In this document: piece after piece, positions 23,654 through 31,201 of the stretch | Layout: each line of letters starts with the position of its first letter | How positions within the stretch are numbered: position 1 is the first letter of the stretch | Source: an uncultured Prevotella sp. | Lineage (GTDB): Bacteria; Bacteroidota; Bacteroidia; Bacteroidales; Bacteroidaceae | Assembly (NCBI GenBank): GCA_905233985.1 | Contig: CAJOFA010000020.1 | Span: 1-41,880 of the forward strand | Length of the DNA: 41,880 nt | Direction of reading: 5' to 3' | Notes under the pieces: generated by a model | What the model saw: only the letters and a program-made list of their open reading frames with translations | Databases searched by the model: none | What the model was told of the DNA's origin: nothing | Translations under genes and position numbers: made by a program

Positions 23654-24754
23654 TCAATAGTACTGCATGGTGCAGCAGTGAAGGCTTCCGTGTTGGCGGA
23701 TGACAGGACGGCAGTCGATGCCTACTGTCTCGCGGTCGGGGAAGGCTTTGCCTATGATGCGCAGGGCCTCGGCGTCGAGATCGGGCTGGTTATAGGTGGG
23801 AACGAGCACGGCACCGTTGACGACTAAGTAGTTGGCGTAGGTGGCGGGCAGGCGGTCCTTCAATGAAGAATGAAGAATGAAGAATGAAGAATCGGCTTCG
23901 CCGTCATAGATGGGCCTTGGAATGGGCAGCCGCAGCAGACGGTAAGGACGTCCGTCAAGGGTGCGCAGGGCCTGGAGCTCCCGTTCCATGAGTTGTAGTT
24001 CCTCATACTGTTCATCATCCTTGTCGTCACACCCTATATATAATAAGGTATCATCGGGACAGATGCGCACCAGCGTGTCAATGTGTCCATCGGTGTCGTC
24101 GCCGATGAGCGAGCCGTGATTGATCCAGACGATGCGCTCGGCACCGAGCCACAGCTTCAGACGTTCCTCAATCTCTGCCTGCGTCAGCGGCTGGTTGCGG
24201 TGGGGAGCCATGAGGCAGCTGGTGGTGGTGAAAACGGTTCCCTTGCCATCGCTCTCGATGCTTCCCCCTTCGAGCACGAAGTCCAGATGGTCTTCATAGG
24301 TGCCTTTCACGATGCCCTGTTCGTAGAGCTGGCGGTTGATGGCGTTGTCCCGTTCGGCAGGAAACTTCTCGCCCCAGCCGTTGAACTTGAAGTCGAGGAG
24401 TTTGACGGTGGAAGGTGGAAGGTGGAGGGTGGAGGGTGGAGGGCTGAAGTTTTCGCTCTGCGAAGAACCGTCCCCGTGCTCCTCGACGGTGATGAAGCCG
24501 TGATCGCGTGCCCACGTGTCGTTGGATTTACAAATGGACAATTTACAATTTACAATTGTGGGGAGTTGCGTGTCCTTGGGGGCGACGATAATCAGCTCCT
24601 CGCGCTTACTGATTTCACGGGCCATCTGTTCATAGACGGCCGTGATTTCGGGAAGCATGGGTGCCCAGTCGGTGTCCTGATGAGGCCACGTCAACTGCAC
24701 CGCGCTCTGTCGTTCCCACTCGGCGGGCATACGTCTTTTGCTTGCTTTGCTCAT
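23654..24754 (-). CDS. aguA: Agmatine deiminase with three repeat-encoded insertions, 366 aa
   Basis: Converts agmatine to N-carbamoylputrescine, the substrate of AguB encoded nearby. Motifs: MPAEWERQSAVQLTWPHQDT, NDTWARDHGF, VLEGGSIESDGKGTVFTT, NHGSLIGDDTDGHIDTL and the catalytic-cysteine end QHGSLHCCTMQYY (C360). Three low-complexity loops are encoded by short tandem repeats: residues about 66-77 (ACAATTT units), 105-116 (GGTGGAA units) and 288-298 (AATGAAG units). All keep the frame and avoid the motif blocks, so the enzyme is probably active. The start at 24754 fits the TAACTTTG box at 24785-24778; 24763 is an alternative. Confidence 0.93.
   Translation of the reverse strand: MSKASKRRMPAEWERQSAVQLTWPHQDTDWAPMLPEITAVYEQMAREISKREELIIVAPKDTQLPTIVNCKLSICKSNDTWARDHGFITVEEHGDGSSQSENFSPPPSTLHLPPSTVKLLDFKFNGWGEKFPAERDNAINRQLYEQGIVKGTYEDHLDFVLEGGSIESDGKGTVFTTTSCLMAPHRNQPLTQAEIEERLKLWLGAERIVWINHGSLIGDDTDGHIDTLVRICPDDTLLYIGCDDKDDEQYEELQLMERELQALRTLDGRPYRLLRLPIPRPIYDGEADSSFFILHSSLKDRLPATYANYLVVNGAVLVPTYNQPDLDAEALRIIGKAFPDRETVGIDCRPVIRQHGSLHCCTMQYY
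23862..23892 (+). repeat. Heptamer array AATGAAG x4 inside aguA
   Basis: Four perfect AATGAAG units (23862-23889) plus AAT. On the coding strand they give the loop DSSFFILHSSLK. Confidence 0.9.
24407..24441 (+). repeat. Heptamer array GGTGGA(A/G) x5 inside aguA
   Basis: Five 7-base units (two GGTGGAA then three GGTGGAG), translated as part of PPPSTLHLPPSTV. Same unit as at 6988-7015. Confidence 0.9.
24538..24558 (+). repeat. Heptamer array ACAATTT x3 inside aguA
   Basis: ACAATTT, ACAATTT, ACAATTG, with a degenerate unit (TTTACAAATGG) just before it. Translated as VNCKLSICKSN directly ahead of the conserved DTWARD motif. Confidence 0.8.
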
Positions 24755-24777
24755 CACGTTCATCAAAAATTTGATGG

Positions 24778-24785
24778 CAAAGTTA
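24778..24785 (-). promoter_or_regulatory. -7 box TAACTTTG for aguA
   Basis: Perfect box about 24 bases before the chosen ATG (24754). A second identical box lies upstream at 24867-24860 on the same strand. Confidence 0.55.
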
Positions 24786-24878
24786 CGAAAAGTCGAGAGA
24801 AGAACAAAACAAATTTTTGTTTTTTCTTCCGAGACGGAGTAAGTTCGCGACTTTTGTCGCAAAGTTACGAAAAAAAAA

Positions 24879-24906
24879 TGAATTATGAATGGTGAATTGT
24901 GAATAA
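24879..24906 (+). repeat. Heptamer array TGAATNN x4 upstream of the ABC ATPase gene
   Basis: TGAATTA, TGAATGG, TGAATTG, TGAATAA in tandem. It ends just before the -7 box TACTTTTG and so occupies the -33 region of that promoter. Confidence 0.85.
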
Positions 24907-24911
24907 TTTAT

Positions 24912-24919
24912 TACTTTTG
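24912..24919 (+). promoter_or_regulatory. -7 box TACTTTTG for the ABC ATPase gene
   Basis: Perfect TAnnTTTG 12 bases before ATG 24932, giving a very short leader. The heptamer array lies immediately upstream. Confidence 0.5.
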
Positions 24920-24931
24920 CATCATCAAAAC

Positions 24932-25507
24932 ATGTTAGAACTGCACGATGTCATCATCAAGCCGCGTCAGCAGCCCCTTTCGTTGATGGTTGAGGACGGA
25001 AAACTGGCTTGCATCTCAGGTCCGCAAGGGTCGGGGAAGTCGTCTGTCTTGCGTGCTATCATGGGGATACTGCCCATCGACAGCGGCCATATCAGCATTG
25101 ACGGTGAGTTGCTGACGCCGCGCTCGGCACCTTATTTCCGTCGCCACATGGCCTACGTGCCCAGCCGCCTGATGCCTATCCCCGGACAGGACACTGTGGA
25201 CGATGTGCGCCGGCTGCTCTTCTCGTTGCGGAGCAACGGTAAGAAGTTGCAGCAAGAGGGTGGGGCAGACGGACGCCGTTGGTCATCGCTGACGCTGGCA
25301 GAACAGTATATCGAACTGCTGGCGTGTGCCGCACAGCTGCAGCGGAGCATCGTGCTGGTGGATCAGCCGCCCTGTGAGCTCGACGATGCGGCTGTCTCTG
25401 ACGTCCTCTCGCTGTTACAGCGCATGACCGGTGCCGGTGCGTCGGTCGTTGTCGTGAGCAACAACTACCATATCAAGATGAATAGTCAAACACTAATAGA
25501 ATTCTGA
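24932..25507 (+). CDS. Degenerate ABC transporter ATP-binding protein, 191 aa
   Basis: Walker A is intact (GPQGSGKSS, residues 30-38). Other elements are altered: the Q-loop region reads AYVPSRLMPI without a glutamine, the signature position reads SSLTLAEQY instead of LSGGQ, Walker B is IVLVDQPP with Q145 where the catalytic glutamate belongs, and the switch histidine region reads VVVVSNNYH. It is also shorter than a usual domain (about 220). It should bind ATP but may hydrolyse slowly. The next gene encodes a membrane protein and starts on the base after the TGA, so the two form a pair. I infer a divergent FetAB-like exporter module. The start at 24932 is chosen over 24899, which precedes the -7 box. 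Confidence 0.7.
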   Translation: MLELHDVIIKPRQQPLSLMVEDGKLACISGPQGSGKSSVLRAIMGILPIDSGHISIDGELLTPRSAPYFRRHMAYVPSRLMPIPGQDTVDDVRRLLFSLRSNGKKLQQEGGADGRRWSSLTLAEQYIELLACAAQLQRSIVLVDQPPCELDDAAVSDVLSLLQRMTGAGASVVVVSNNYHIKMNSQTLIEF

Positions 25508-26011
25508 ATGAAAGTATCTGCTGTCAATCGCAAGATTATACTGCCGCAAATCATCGGCACCTGCGTGTCCGTCATCCTCACGGGCAGCATCACCTGCCTG
25601 CTGTTGTTCGGATTGTTTGATGCGTTTCCGCCGCTTAGTGCTTTGCCGTTGCTGCTGCTGATGGCTGACGAGGCGTTTGTCGTCAGTCGCACGAGCCTGC
25701 TCATCCACCATCATGCACGCCGCACTCATGCTGGTTTGATGGAGTTTCTGACGGGCAACGGCGCCCGGCCCTTAGAGGCCCTGATGCCTTACTTGACGCA
25801 CATGCTGAGCCGCACGCTCCAGCTCTCTGCCTGGCGCTGGCTGCTGGTCATGGTGATGGCGCTACTGGTTTTCTTCTTTGTCGTGCTTTTCAGTAAAATC
25901 CTGCTGTGGCATGCGCTGCTTCTCTTGGTGGCCATAGTCTTTGCCGTTGTGGTGGCTTCGCTGTTGGCGGTGTTCGTCTCCATCTTCCTGTACGAACGCT
26001 TGAGCGCCTGA
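25508..26011 (+). CDS. Short membrane protein, partner of the ABC ATPase, 167 aa
   Basis: Three or four membrane helices: residues about 12-35 (LPQIIGTCVSVILTGSITCL), 42-55, and a long hydrophobic pair at 110-160 (WLLVMVMALLVFFFVVLF, then ALLLLVAIVFAVVVASLLAV). The loop MEFLTGNGARPLEALMPYLT recalls the coupling loop of FetB/UPF0014 permeases (GATPREAL...), but those proteins are about 260 residues, so this is either a half-size relative or a different family. It abuts the ATPase gene (TGA then ATG), implying translational coupling. Confidence 0.6.
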   Translation: MKVSAVNRKIILPQIIGTCVSVILTGSITCLLLFGLFDAFPPLSALPLLLLMADEAFVVSRTSLLIHHHARRTHAGLMEFLTGNGARPLEALMPYLTHMLSRTLQLSAWRWLLVMVMALLVFFFVVLFSKILLWHALLLLVAIVFAVVVASLLAVFVSIFLYERLSA

Positions 26012-26037
26012 GTTGGTATCCAGATGGTTTGTGTGTA

Positions 26038-26135
26038 TAAATAATTTGAGAGCGATCAAACAGACCGCTCTCAACCAACACAAAAACTAAACTAGACTTA
26101 ACTAAAGCATATTGGGATTTTCGCAAACCCTAATA
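26038..26135 (-). ncRNA. Candidate small RNA of about 98 nt
   Basis: A near-perfect Bacteroidota promoter on the minus strand (26173-26142) points into a 200-base gap that has no ORF on that strand. About 60 bases later comes a 9-bp GC-rich hairpin (26074-26046) followed by AATTATTTAT, a plausible intrinsic terminator. The predicted transcript has a 5' hairpin GGGTTTGCGAAAATCCC; its only ATG is followed by CTT TAG, so it is not coding. I do not recognise it as a known family. Confidence 0.5.
26046..26074. terminator. Hairpin terminator shared by the ABC pair and the candidate small RNA
   Basis: Arms TTGAGAGCG and CGCTCTCAA, 11-base loop. The U-rich side is stronger on the minus strand (AATTATTTAT). 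Confidence 0.7.
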
Positions 26136-26141
26136 GCTCGG

Positions 26142-26173
26142 CAAAGATACAAACAATATTTGAATCTTGCAAA
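26142..26173 (-). promoter_or_regulatory. Promoter of the candidate small RNA
   Basis: TTTG (26173-26170), exactly 20 bases, TATCTTTG (26149-26142). There is no protein gene on the minus strand downstream of it before the terminator. Confidence 0.7.
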
Positions 26174-26211
26174 TCTTTCTCGGATTTTTTTTGTATAATC
26201 ATGCGAATAGA

Positions 26212-27279
26212 CTAAATTTTAACAGTCTTGTTCAGCAGCAAGTGATCAAGAATGACCATTGCAGCCATTGCTTCAACAACGGGTACGGCACGCGGCAGCA
26301 CACACGGGTCATGACGTCCCCGGGCGGTAAAGGTGGTCTTGTTGCCCTCCGTGTCAATGGTCTGCTGTTCGCGCAGCAACGTTGCTACGGGCTTGAAAGC
26401 GACACGGAAATAAATGTCCTGACCGTTCGAGATACCACCCTGTATGCCTCCGCTGTGGTTGGTAAGGGTGGTGAACCCCTTCTGCCAGATGTCATTCTGT
26501 TCACTACCGCGCTGTGTGACACCGGCAAAACCGGCACCATACTCGAATCCCTTGACGGCGTTGATGCTCAGCATGGCAGCTCCCAGCTCGGCGTGCAGCT
26601 TGCCGAATTCCGGCTCGCCTAACCCCGTAGGACAGCCCTTCACCACACAGCTGATGACACCGCCAATGGTGTCGCCTTCAGCTTTTACGTCCATGATGAG
26701 CTGTTCCATCTCCCTGGCTTTCTCTATGTCAGGGCAGCGCACGGCATTCGTCTCCGTCTGCGACAGGTCGTAATGCGTGTAGTCGTGCTCCAGAGCTATC
26801 GGTCCCACCTGTTCTGTGTAGGCTGTGATGCTGATGCCCGACTGTTGCAGGGCCAGCTTCGCCAAGGCTCCGGCTACGCAGCGGCTGATGGTGATGCGTG
26901 CCGAGGTGCGTCCACCGCCACGATGGTCACGCACACCGTATTTCTCGGTGTATGTATAGTCGGCATGTGACGGACGGAACAGACAGCGCAACTGTTCGTA
27001 ATCCTGCGAGTGCTGGTTCTCGTTGCGCACGATAAAGCCGATGGGGGCTCCCGTGGTGCGTCCCTCAAACACGCCGCTCAGCAGTTCCACTCGGTCACTC
27101 TCGTTACGGCTTGTCGTGAGTGCGCTCTGTCCCGGGCGACGGCGGTTCAGCTCCTGTTGGATGAAGTCCATGTCAACGGCGATGCCGGCAGGCATGCCGT
27201 CAACCACTCCGCCCACAGCAGGACCGTGGCTCTCGCCGAAGGTGGTCAAGGTAAAAATGTTACCAAACGTATTTCTCAT
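26212..27279 (-). CDS. aroC: Chorismate synthase, 355 aa
   Basis: Last step of the shikimate pathway: 5-enolpyruvylshikimate-3-phosphate to chorismate, with reduced FMN. Family signatures are complete: [60 protein letters not shown] with [10 protein letters not shown], and the C-terminal [20 protein letters not shown]. Normal length. It follows the slyD-type gene after nine bases and is probably co-transcribed with it. Confidence 0.97.
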   Translation of the reverse strand: MRNTFGNIFTLTTFGESHGPAVGGVVDGMPAGIAVDMDFIQQELNRRRPGQSALTTSRNESDRVELLSGVFEGRTTGAPIGFIVRNENQHSQDYEQLRCLFRPSHADYTYTEKYGVRDHRGGGRTSARITISRCVAGALAKLALQQSGISITAYTEQVGPIALEHDYTHYDLSQTETNAVRCPDIEKAREMEQLIMDVKAEGDTIGGVISCVVKGCPTGLGEPEFGKLHAELGAAMLSINAVKGFEYGAGFAGVTQRGSEQNDIWQKGFTTLTNHSGGIQGGISNGQDIYFRVAFKPVATLLREQQTIDTEGNKTTFTARGRHDPCVLPRAVPVVEAMAAMVILDHLLLNKTVKI

Positions 27280-27288
27280 ATTCTTGCT

Positions 27289-27897
27289 TTAGTGGCAGTG
27301 TCCGCAGCCACAGCCGCAACCTTCTCCGTGTTCGTGTTCGTGATGATGTCCGCAGCCTTCACCGTGATCGTGTCCACAGCCACACTCGTCGCAGTCGCAC
27401 TCTCCGTGCAGGTGGTTGATGAGACTCTGTATTTCTTCTTTCGTGGCTTCACGGTTCTCGGTCACCAGTCCGCTAAAGAGTAGCTTCGCACCGGCCAGCG
27501 GGTGGTTGAGGTCCATCTTGACTTTTTCGTCTGTCACCTCTAATACCCGGCCGTAGAAATGGTTGCCGTCCTCGTTCTGCAGGGGCACCACAGCTCCTTT
27601 GTAGATATGCTCGTGGTCAAAGTGTCCGTTCACGGCGAACATCTCGCGGTCAAGGTCGAGCACACGCTCCTGCTCGTAGTCGCCGTAGGCTTCTTCCTTT
27701 GATAGTTCGAAGGTGAACGTCTCTCCCTTCGCGAGGTTTTTGACTTTGTTCTCGAATGCCTCCAGCGCGAAGCCGAAGCCGCTGATGAAGTCAAACGGAC
27801 GCTCCGGCGTCGTCTGTTCTACCAAGTGCTCACCCTGTTCGTCCACCGTGTAGAGCTTATACTGCACGGCAATGTACTTGTTTCTGCGTCCTTCCAT
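27289..27897 (-). CDS. slyD: SlyD-type FKBP peptidyl-prolyl isomerase with metal-binding tail, 202 aa
   Basis: An FKBP core interrupted by the insert-in-flap domain: PFDFISGFGFALEAFENKVK, AKGETFTFELSKEEAYGDYE, then VDFNHPLAG-type motif MDLNHPLAGAKLLFSGLV. The last 45 residues are almost only Cys, His, Gly, Asp and Glu (for example CDCDECGCGHDHGEGCGHHH), a nickel/zinc-binding tail. It acts as a cytoplasmic folding helper and metallochaperone. A TACATTTG box (27927-27920) precedes the ATG by about 22 bases. Confidence 0.92.
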   Translation of the reverse strand: MEGRRNKYIAVQYKLYTVDEQGEHLVEQTTPERPFDFISGFGFALEAFENKVKNLAKGETFTFELSKEEAYGDYEQERVLDLDREMFAVNGHFDHEHIYKGAVVPLQNEDGNHFYGRVLEVTDEKVKMDLNHPLAGAKLLFSGLVTENREATKEEIQSLINHLHGECDCDECGCGHDHGEGCGHHHEHEHGEGCGCGCGHCH

Positions 27898-27919
27898 AAT
27901 TTATTGATAAAATAGTGAG

Positions 27920-27927
27920 CAAATGTA
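27920..27927 (-). promoter_or_regulatory. -7 box TACATTTG for slyD-aroC
   Basis: Perfect TAnnTTTG 22 bases before the start codon; no -33 TTTG at the normal spacing. Confidence 0.5.
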
Positions 27928-28001
27928 CGTGTTTTTTTGCATTTTCCCGTCGCATTTATCAAAAATATTTAAAAAGCGATGTCTATTTAACTATTTTTAT
28001 C

Positions 28002-28029
28002 TTGTTTTCAAGAATTATTCGTACCTTTG
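28002..28029 (+). promoter_or_regulatory. Promoter for the NIF3-family gene
   Basis: TACCTTTG (28022-28029) with TTG at 28002-28004; spacing is 17, slightly short. Confidence 0.45.
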
Positions 28030-28054
28030 TCCCCGAAAATAAAGCTGAAGAAGC

Positions 28055-28840
28055 GTGAAAATAAAGGAAGTGTTGAGCGCCCTTGAACGATTCGCGCCTC
28101 TGCCCTTGCAGGAAAGCTGGGATAATGCTGGCCTGCAAGTAGGATTGACAGAGGCGGAGGTTTCAGGGGTATTATTATGTTTAGACGTCAACGAACATAT
28201 TGTTGACGAGGCGCTGGCGAAGGGGTGTAACCTCATCGTGAGCCATCATCCGCTGCTGTTCCACGGGTTGAAGCAGGTCAGCGGTGCCGACTATGTGCAA
28301 CGTACAGTCATCAAAGCCATTAAGAACGATGTGTGCGTGGTGTCTATGCATACAAATATGGACAATGCGATGGGCGGTGTGAACTGGAAAATTGGTGACC
28401 GATTAAGACTAAAAGACATGCAGTTCTTTGCCGGAAAGACCGTGGACGGCGTAGAGGCTGGCAGTGGTGTGACAGGTGTGCTGCCGGAACCGATGGAGGC
28501 TGCTGCCTTTGTACAGCTGGTAAAGCGTCAGTTCGGGGTGGAGTGTGCCTTGTGCAACGAGCTGTTACAGCGCCCTGTCAGTAAGGTGGCTATCTGTGGC
28601 GGTGCGGGTGACTTCCTGTTGCCCAATGCCCTCGCTGCAGGAGCTGATGCGTTCATTACGGGTGAGATGCACTATCACGTGTTCTTCGACTATGAGCAGA
28701 AGCTGCAGATATGCGTCATCGGCCACTACCAGAGTGAGCAATATACCAGTGAGGTGTTCCGTGACATTATTAATAAGGAGTGTCCGGGTGTGCGCACGGA
28801 GATAGCAGAAACAAATACTAATCCAATAAAATATTATTAA
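28055..28840 (+). CDS. NIF3-family dinuclear metal-centre protein, 261 aa
   Basis: Motifs of the NIF3/YbgI family: PLPLQESWDNAGLQVG near the start, CNLIVSHHPLLFHGLK (metal ligands), VVSMHTNMDNAMGGVN, and GEMHYHVFFD with VIGHYQSEQYT at the end. These proteins form hexameric toroids with a two-metal site. Some are annotated as GTP cyclohydrolase I type 2, but the biochemical role is unsettled. The next gene (zinc ribbon) starts two bases after the stop, a pairing I recall as conserved in Bacteroidales. Confidence 0.92.
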   Translation: MKIKEVLSALERFAPLPLQESWDNAGLQVGLTEAEVSGVLLCLDVNEHIVDEALAKGCNLIVSHHPLLFHGLKQVSGADYVQRTVIKAIKNDVCVVSMHTNMDNAMGGVNWKIGDRLRLKDMQFFAGKTVDGVEAGSGVTGVLPEPMEAAAFVQLVKRQFGVECALCNELLQRPVSKVAICGGAGDFLLPNALAAGADAFITGEMHYHVFFDYEQKLQICVIGHYQSEQYTSEVFRDIINKECPGVRTEIAETNTNPIKYY

Positions 28841-28842
28841 TT

Positions 28843-29688
28843 ATGGCAAAGAAAGATCCCATTGATCTGTCGGTAGAAGAGAAGCTGAAGACTCTCTATC
28901 AGATGCAGACAGCGCTGTCGGCTATTGACGAGAAGCGCGCATTGAGAGGTGAACTGCCTCTTGAAGTACAAGACCTTGAGGATGAGATTGCAGGTCTGAC
29001 CACTCGTGTGGAAAAAATCCAGAATGACATTGACGAGTTCCAGAAGGCCGTCACGCAGAAGAAGGGTGAGATTATCGACGCCCAGAACAGCGTGGAGCGC
29101 TACAAGAATCAGCTCAACGAGGTGAAGAACAACCGCGAGTATGACACGCTGAGTAAGGAAATCGAGTTCCAGACGCTGGAAATAGAGCTTTGCAACAAGA
29201 AAATCAAGGAGGCTCAGGCTCGTATTGCCGAGAAGCAGGAAGAGCTGGCAGTGAATCAGGCGAACATTGCCGACCGTCAGAGCGACTTGGATTTGAAGAA
29301 GAGTGAGCTCGACGAGATTATGGAAGAGACACGTGCCGAGGAAGACAAGCTGAAGGCCAAGGTAAAAGACTTAGAGGCAAAGATTGAGCCGCGTCTGCTG
29401 GCATCGTTCAAGCGTATCCGTAAGAATGCCCGTAATGGCTTGGGCATCGTCTATGTACAGCGTGATGCCTGCGGTGGTTGCTTTAACAAGATTCCGCCCC
29501 AGCGTCAGCTTGACATCAAGATGCACAAGAAGATTATTGTCTGCGAGTATTGTGGTCGTATCATGATTGATCCTGAACTGGCAGGTGTGAAGCCCGAGAA
29601 ACCCGTTGAGGAGAAGAAGACACGCAAGCGTGCCATCCGCAAGACGGTCAAGAAAGTTGCCGAGGAGAATCCCGAAGCAGAGGCATAA
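28843..29688 (+). CDS. Coiled-coil zinc-ribbon protein, 281 aa
   Basis: Residues about 15-185 form a long coiled coil (for example LEDEIAGLTTRVEKIQNDID and QARIAEKQEELAVNQANIAD). A C4 zinc ribbon follows near 210-245: ACGGCFNKIPPQRQ then IIVCEYCGRIMIDPEL. This matches the 'C4-type zinc ribbon domain' (CdsZ-like) family. The last 35 residues are lysine- and glutamate-rich. It is probably a nucleic-acid or protein scaffold; function not proven. It is co-transcribed with the NIF3-family gene (two-base gap) and ends at a strong hairpin. Confidence 0.88.
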   Translation: MAKKDPIDLSVEEKLKTLYQMQTALSAIDEKRALRGELPLEVQDLEDEIAGLTTRVEKIQNDIDEFQKAVTQKKGEIIDAQNSVERYKNQLNEVKNNREYDTLSKEIEFQTLEIELCNKKIKEAQARIAEKQEELAVNQANIADRQSDLDLKKSELDEIMEETRAEEDKLKAKVKDLEAKIEPRLLASFKRIRKNARNGLGIVYVQRDACGGCFNKIPPQRQLDIKMHKKIIVCEYCGRIMIDPELAGVKPEKPVEEKKTRKRAIRKTVKKVAEENPEAEA

Positions 29689-29704
29689 ATAAAATAATAT
29701 ATAG

Positions 29705-29730
29705 GTATGCTGCCCGCGGGCAGCATACTT
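29705..29730. terminator. Terminator: perfect 24-base palindrome
   Basis: GTATGCTGCCCG followed by its exact complement (29705-29728), then TTTGTAT. Lies 16 bases after the zinc-ribbon stop. Confidence 0.85.
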
Positions 29731-29841
29731 TGTATAGCTACCCTGATGCCGGCTTTGTTGCTAATACTTACTCTTTTTTCCTATAATCAGCCTAAATTGA
29801 ATAAAAAATGCACTTGAAGCATCTTTTTTTGCTGATTTTTC

Positions 29842-29872
29842 TTGGATGTTAGCGTTTTTTTTATTTACTTTG
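29842..29872 (+). promoter_or_regulatory. Promoter for the OmpA gene
   Basis: TTG (29842-29844), 20 bases that are very T-rich, then TTACTTTG (29865-29872, one mismatch). Leader about 50 bases. The T-rich spacer may help strong expression. Confidence 0.6.
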
Positions 29873-29926
29873 CAACGAAAATAAATAAAAAGATTGATTT
29901 CTATTTAACAAACAAAACTATCAAAC

Positions 29927-31075
29927 ATGAAAAAGCTATTTTTAATGCTTGCTGTTGCTGCTTTCTCAGCACAGACCGTTTCTGCTCAGACCGTAGAGGA
30001 GAGCATGAATTATGACAACTGGTACATCGGTGTTAACGGTGGCGTCCAGGTTCCTGTTAAGGGTGATGACATCTTTAAGAAGATTTCTCCTGATGCAAGT
30101 CTCCGCATTGGCCGTTGGTTTACACCTGCTCTCGGTTTCGCAGTTGAAGGAACAGCTTTCTTTGGTAACAAAGAGCCGTACAATGTCAGCAAGACTTTCT
30201 TTAAGGCTACAAACGTTAGCCTGCTCGGTACCATTAACTTCAGCAACTGGCTCGCTGGCTATCTCGGACAGCCCCGCAGCTTCGAGGTGATTGGTATTGC
30301 CGGTCTCGGTTGGGCTCACATGTACGGTGTTGATACACGTACCAACGATTTGACCTCTAAACTGGCTGTTGACTTCGCTTTCAATCTTGGCGAGAGCAAG
30401 GCTTGGCAGATTTATCTGGAGCCGAACATCGTTTATGCGCTGACAGCTAATCCTGCTCACAAGTGCCAGTTCAACTCAAACTATGCTGGTGCCGGCGTGA
30501 ACCTCGGTATCAACTATAAGTTTGGTAACAGCAATGGTACTAACAACTTCAAGATTGCTGAACTCCGTGACCAGGCTGAGATTGACGCTCTGAACTCAAA
30601 GATCAACGAGCTGCGTGCAAGCGTTAGCGATAAGGACGCTGCCCTGAGCAACAAGGACGCTCAGATTCGTCAGCTGAAGGCTGCTCTCGACGAGTGCCAG
30701 AACCGTCCGGTTGAAAACGTTACGGTTGTTAACAAGCCCACTACTGTTACGAACCTCCAGCCGATGGTTATCTTCGGTAAGGGTAAGAGCACTATTGACC
30801 AGGCTGGTTACGCTTCTATCGAGCTCATCGCCGGTTACATGAAGAAGCACCCCGATGCAAAGGTTGAGATTAAGGGTTATGCATCTCCCGAGGGTAATCC
30901 CGAACTGAACCAGAGACTGTCTCAGGCTCGTGCCGACGCTGTTAAGAACGCTCTCATCAAGAAGCACAAGATTGCTGCCAACCGTCTGACTGCTGTTGGT
31001 ATGGGTGCAACTGACGAGCTCTTCGAGGAGGTTGAGTTCAACCGCGTTGCTACGTTCAACGACACCGCTAAATAA
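29927..31075 (+). CDS. OmpA-family outer-membrane protein, 382 aa
   Basis: Signal peptide MKKLFLMLAVAAFSAQTVSAQ. Residues about 27-195 are a small beta-barrel (NWYIGVNGGVQVPVKGDD ... AGAGVNLGINYKFG). Residues about 205-240 are a coiled coil, and residues about 265-375 are an OmpA C-terminal peptidoglycan-binding domain (KVEIKGYASPEGNPELNQRL, SQARADAVKNALIKKHKIAA). It anchors the outer membrane to the cell wall. Codon choice is strongly biased (GTT, GCT, CGT, AAG) compared with neighbours, suggesting high expression. It has its own promoter and a strong terminator, so it is monocistronic. Confidence 0.93.
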   Translation: MKKLFLMLAVAAFSAQTVSAQTVEESMNYDNWYIGVNGGVQVPVKGDDIFKKISPDASLRIGRWFTPALGFAVEGTAFFGNKEPYNVSKTFFKATNVSLLGTINFSNWLAGYLGQPRSFEVIGIAGLGWAHMYGVDTRTNDLTSKLAVDFAFNLGESKAWQIYLEPNIVYALTANPAHKCQFNSNYAGAGVNLGINYKFGNSNGTNNFKIAELRDQAEIDALNSKINELRASVSDKDAALSNKDAQIRQLKAALDECQNRPVENVTVVNKPTTVTNLQPMVIFGKGKSTIDQAGYASIELIAGYMKKHPDAKVEIKGYASPEGNPELNQRLSQARADAVKNALIKKHKIAANRLTAVGMGATDELFEEVEFNRVATFNDTAK

Positions 31076-31103
31076 GTATTTTATTCATTAGGAAATCATA
31101 CGG

Positions 31104-31141
31104 AAATCTCCGCAGTCCTTAGGGGTTGCGGAGATTTTTTT
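31104..31141 (+). terminator. Strong intrinsic terminator of the OmpA gene
   Basis: AAATCTCCGCA, 12-base loop, TGCGGAGATTT, then a T run. Confidence 0.95.
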
Positions 31142-31146
31142 ATGGT

Positions 31147-31180
31147 TTTGGGAGTTTCTCATTTTTTTTGTGTACTTTTG
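31147..31180 (+). promoter_or_regulatory. Promoter for the GH2 glycosidase gene
   Basis: TTTG (31147-31150), 22 bases, TACTTTTG (31173-31180); start codon at 31202. Spacing is slightly long. Confidence 0.5.
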
Positions 31181-31201
31181 CACCATCAAACAAAAGCCGA
31201 T

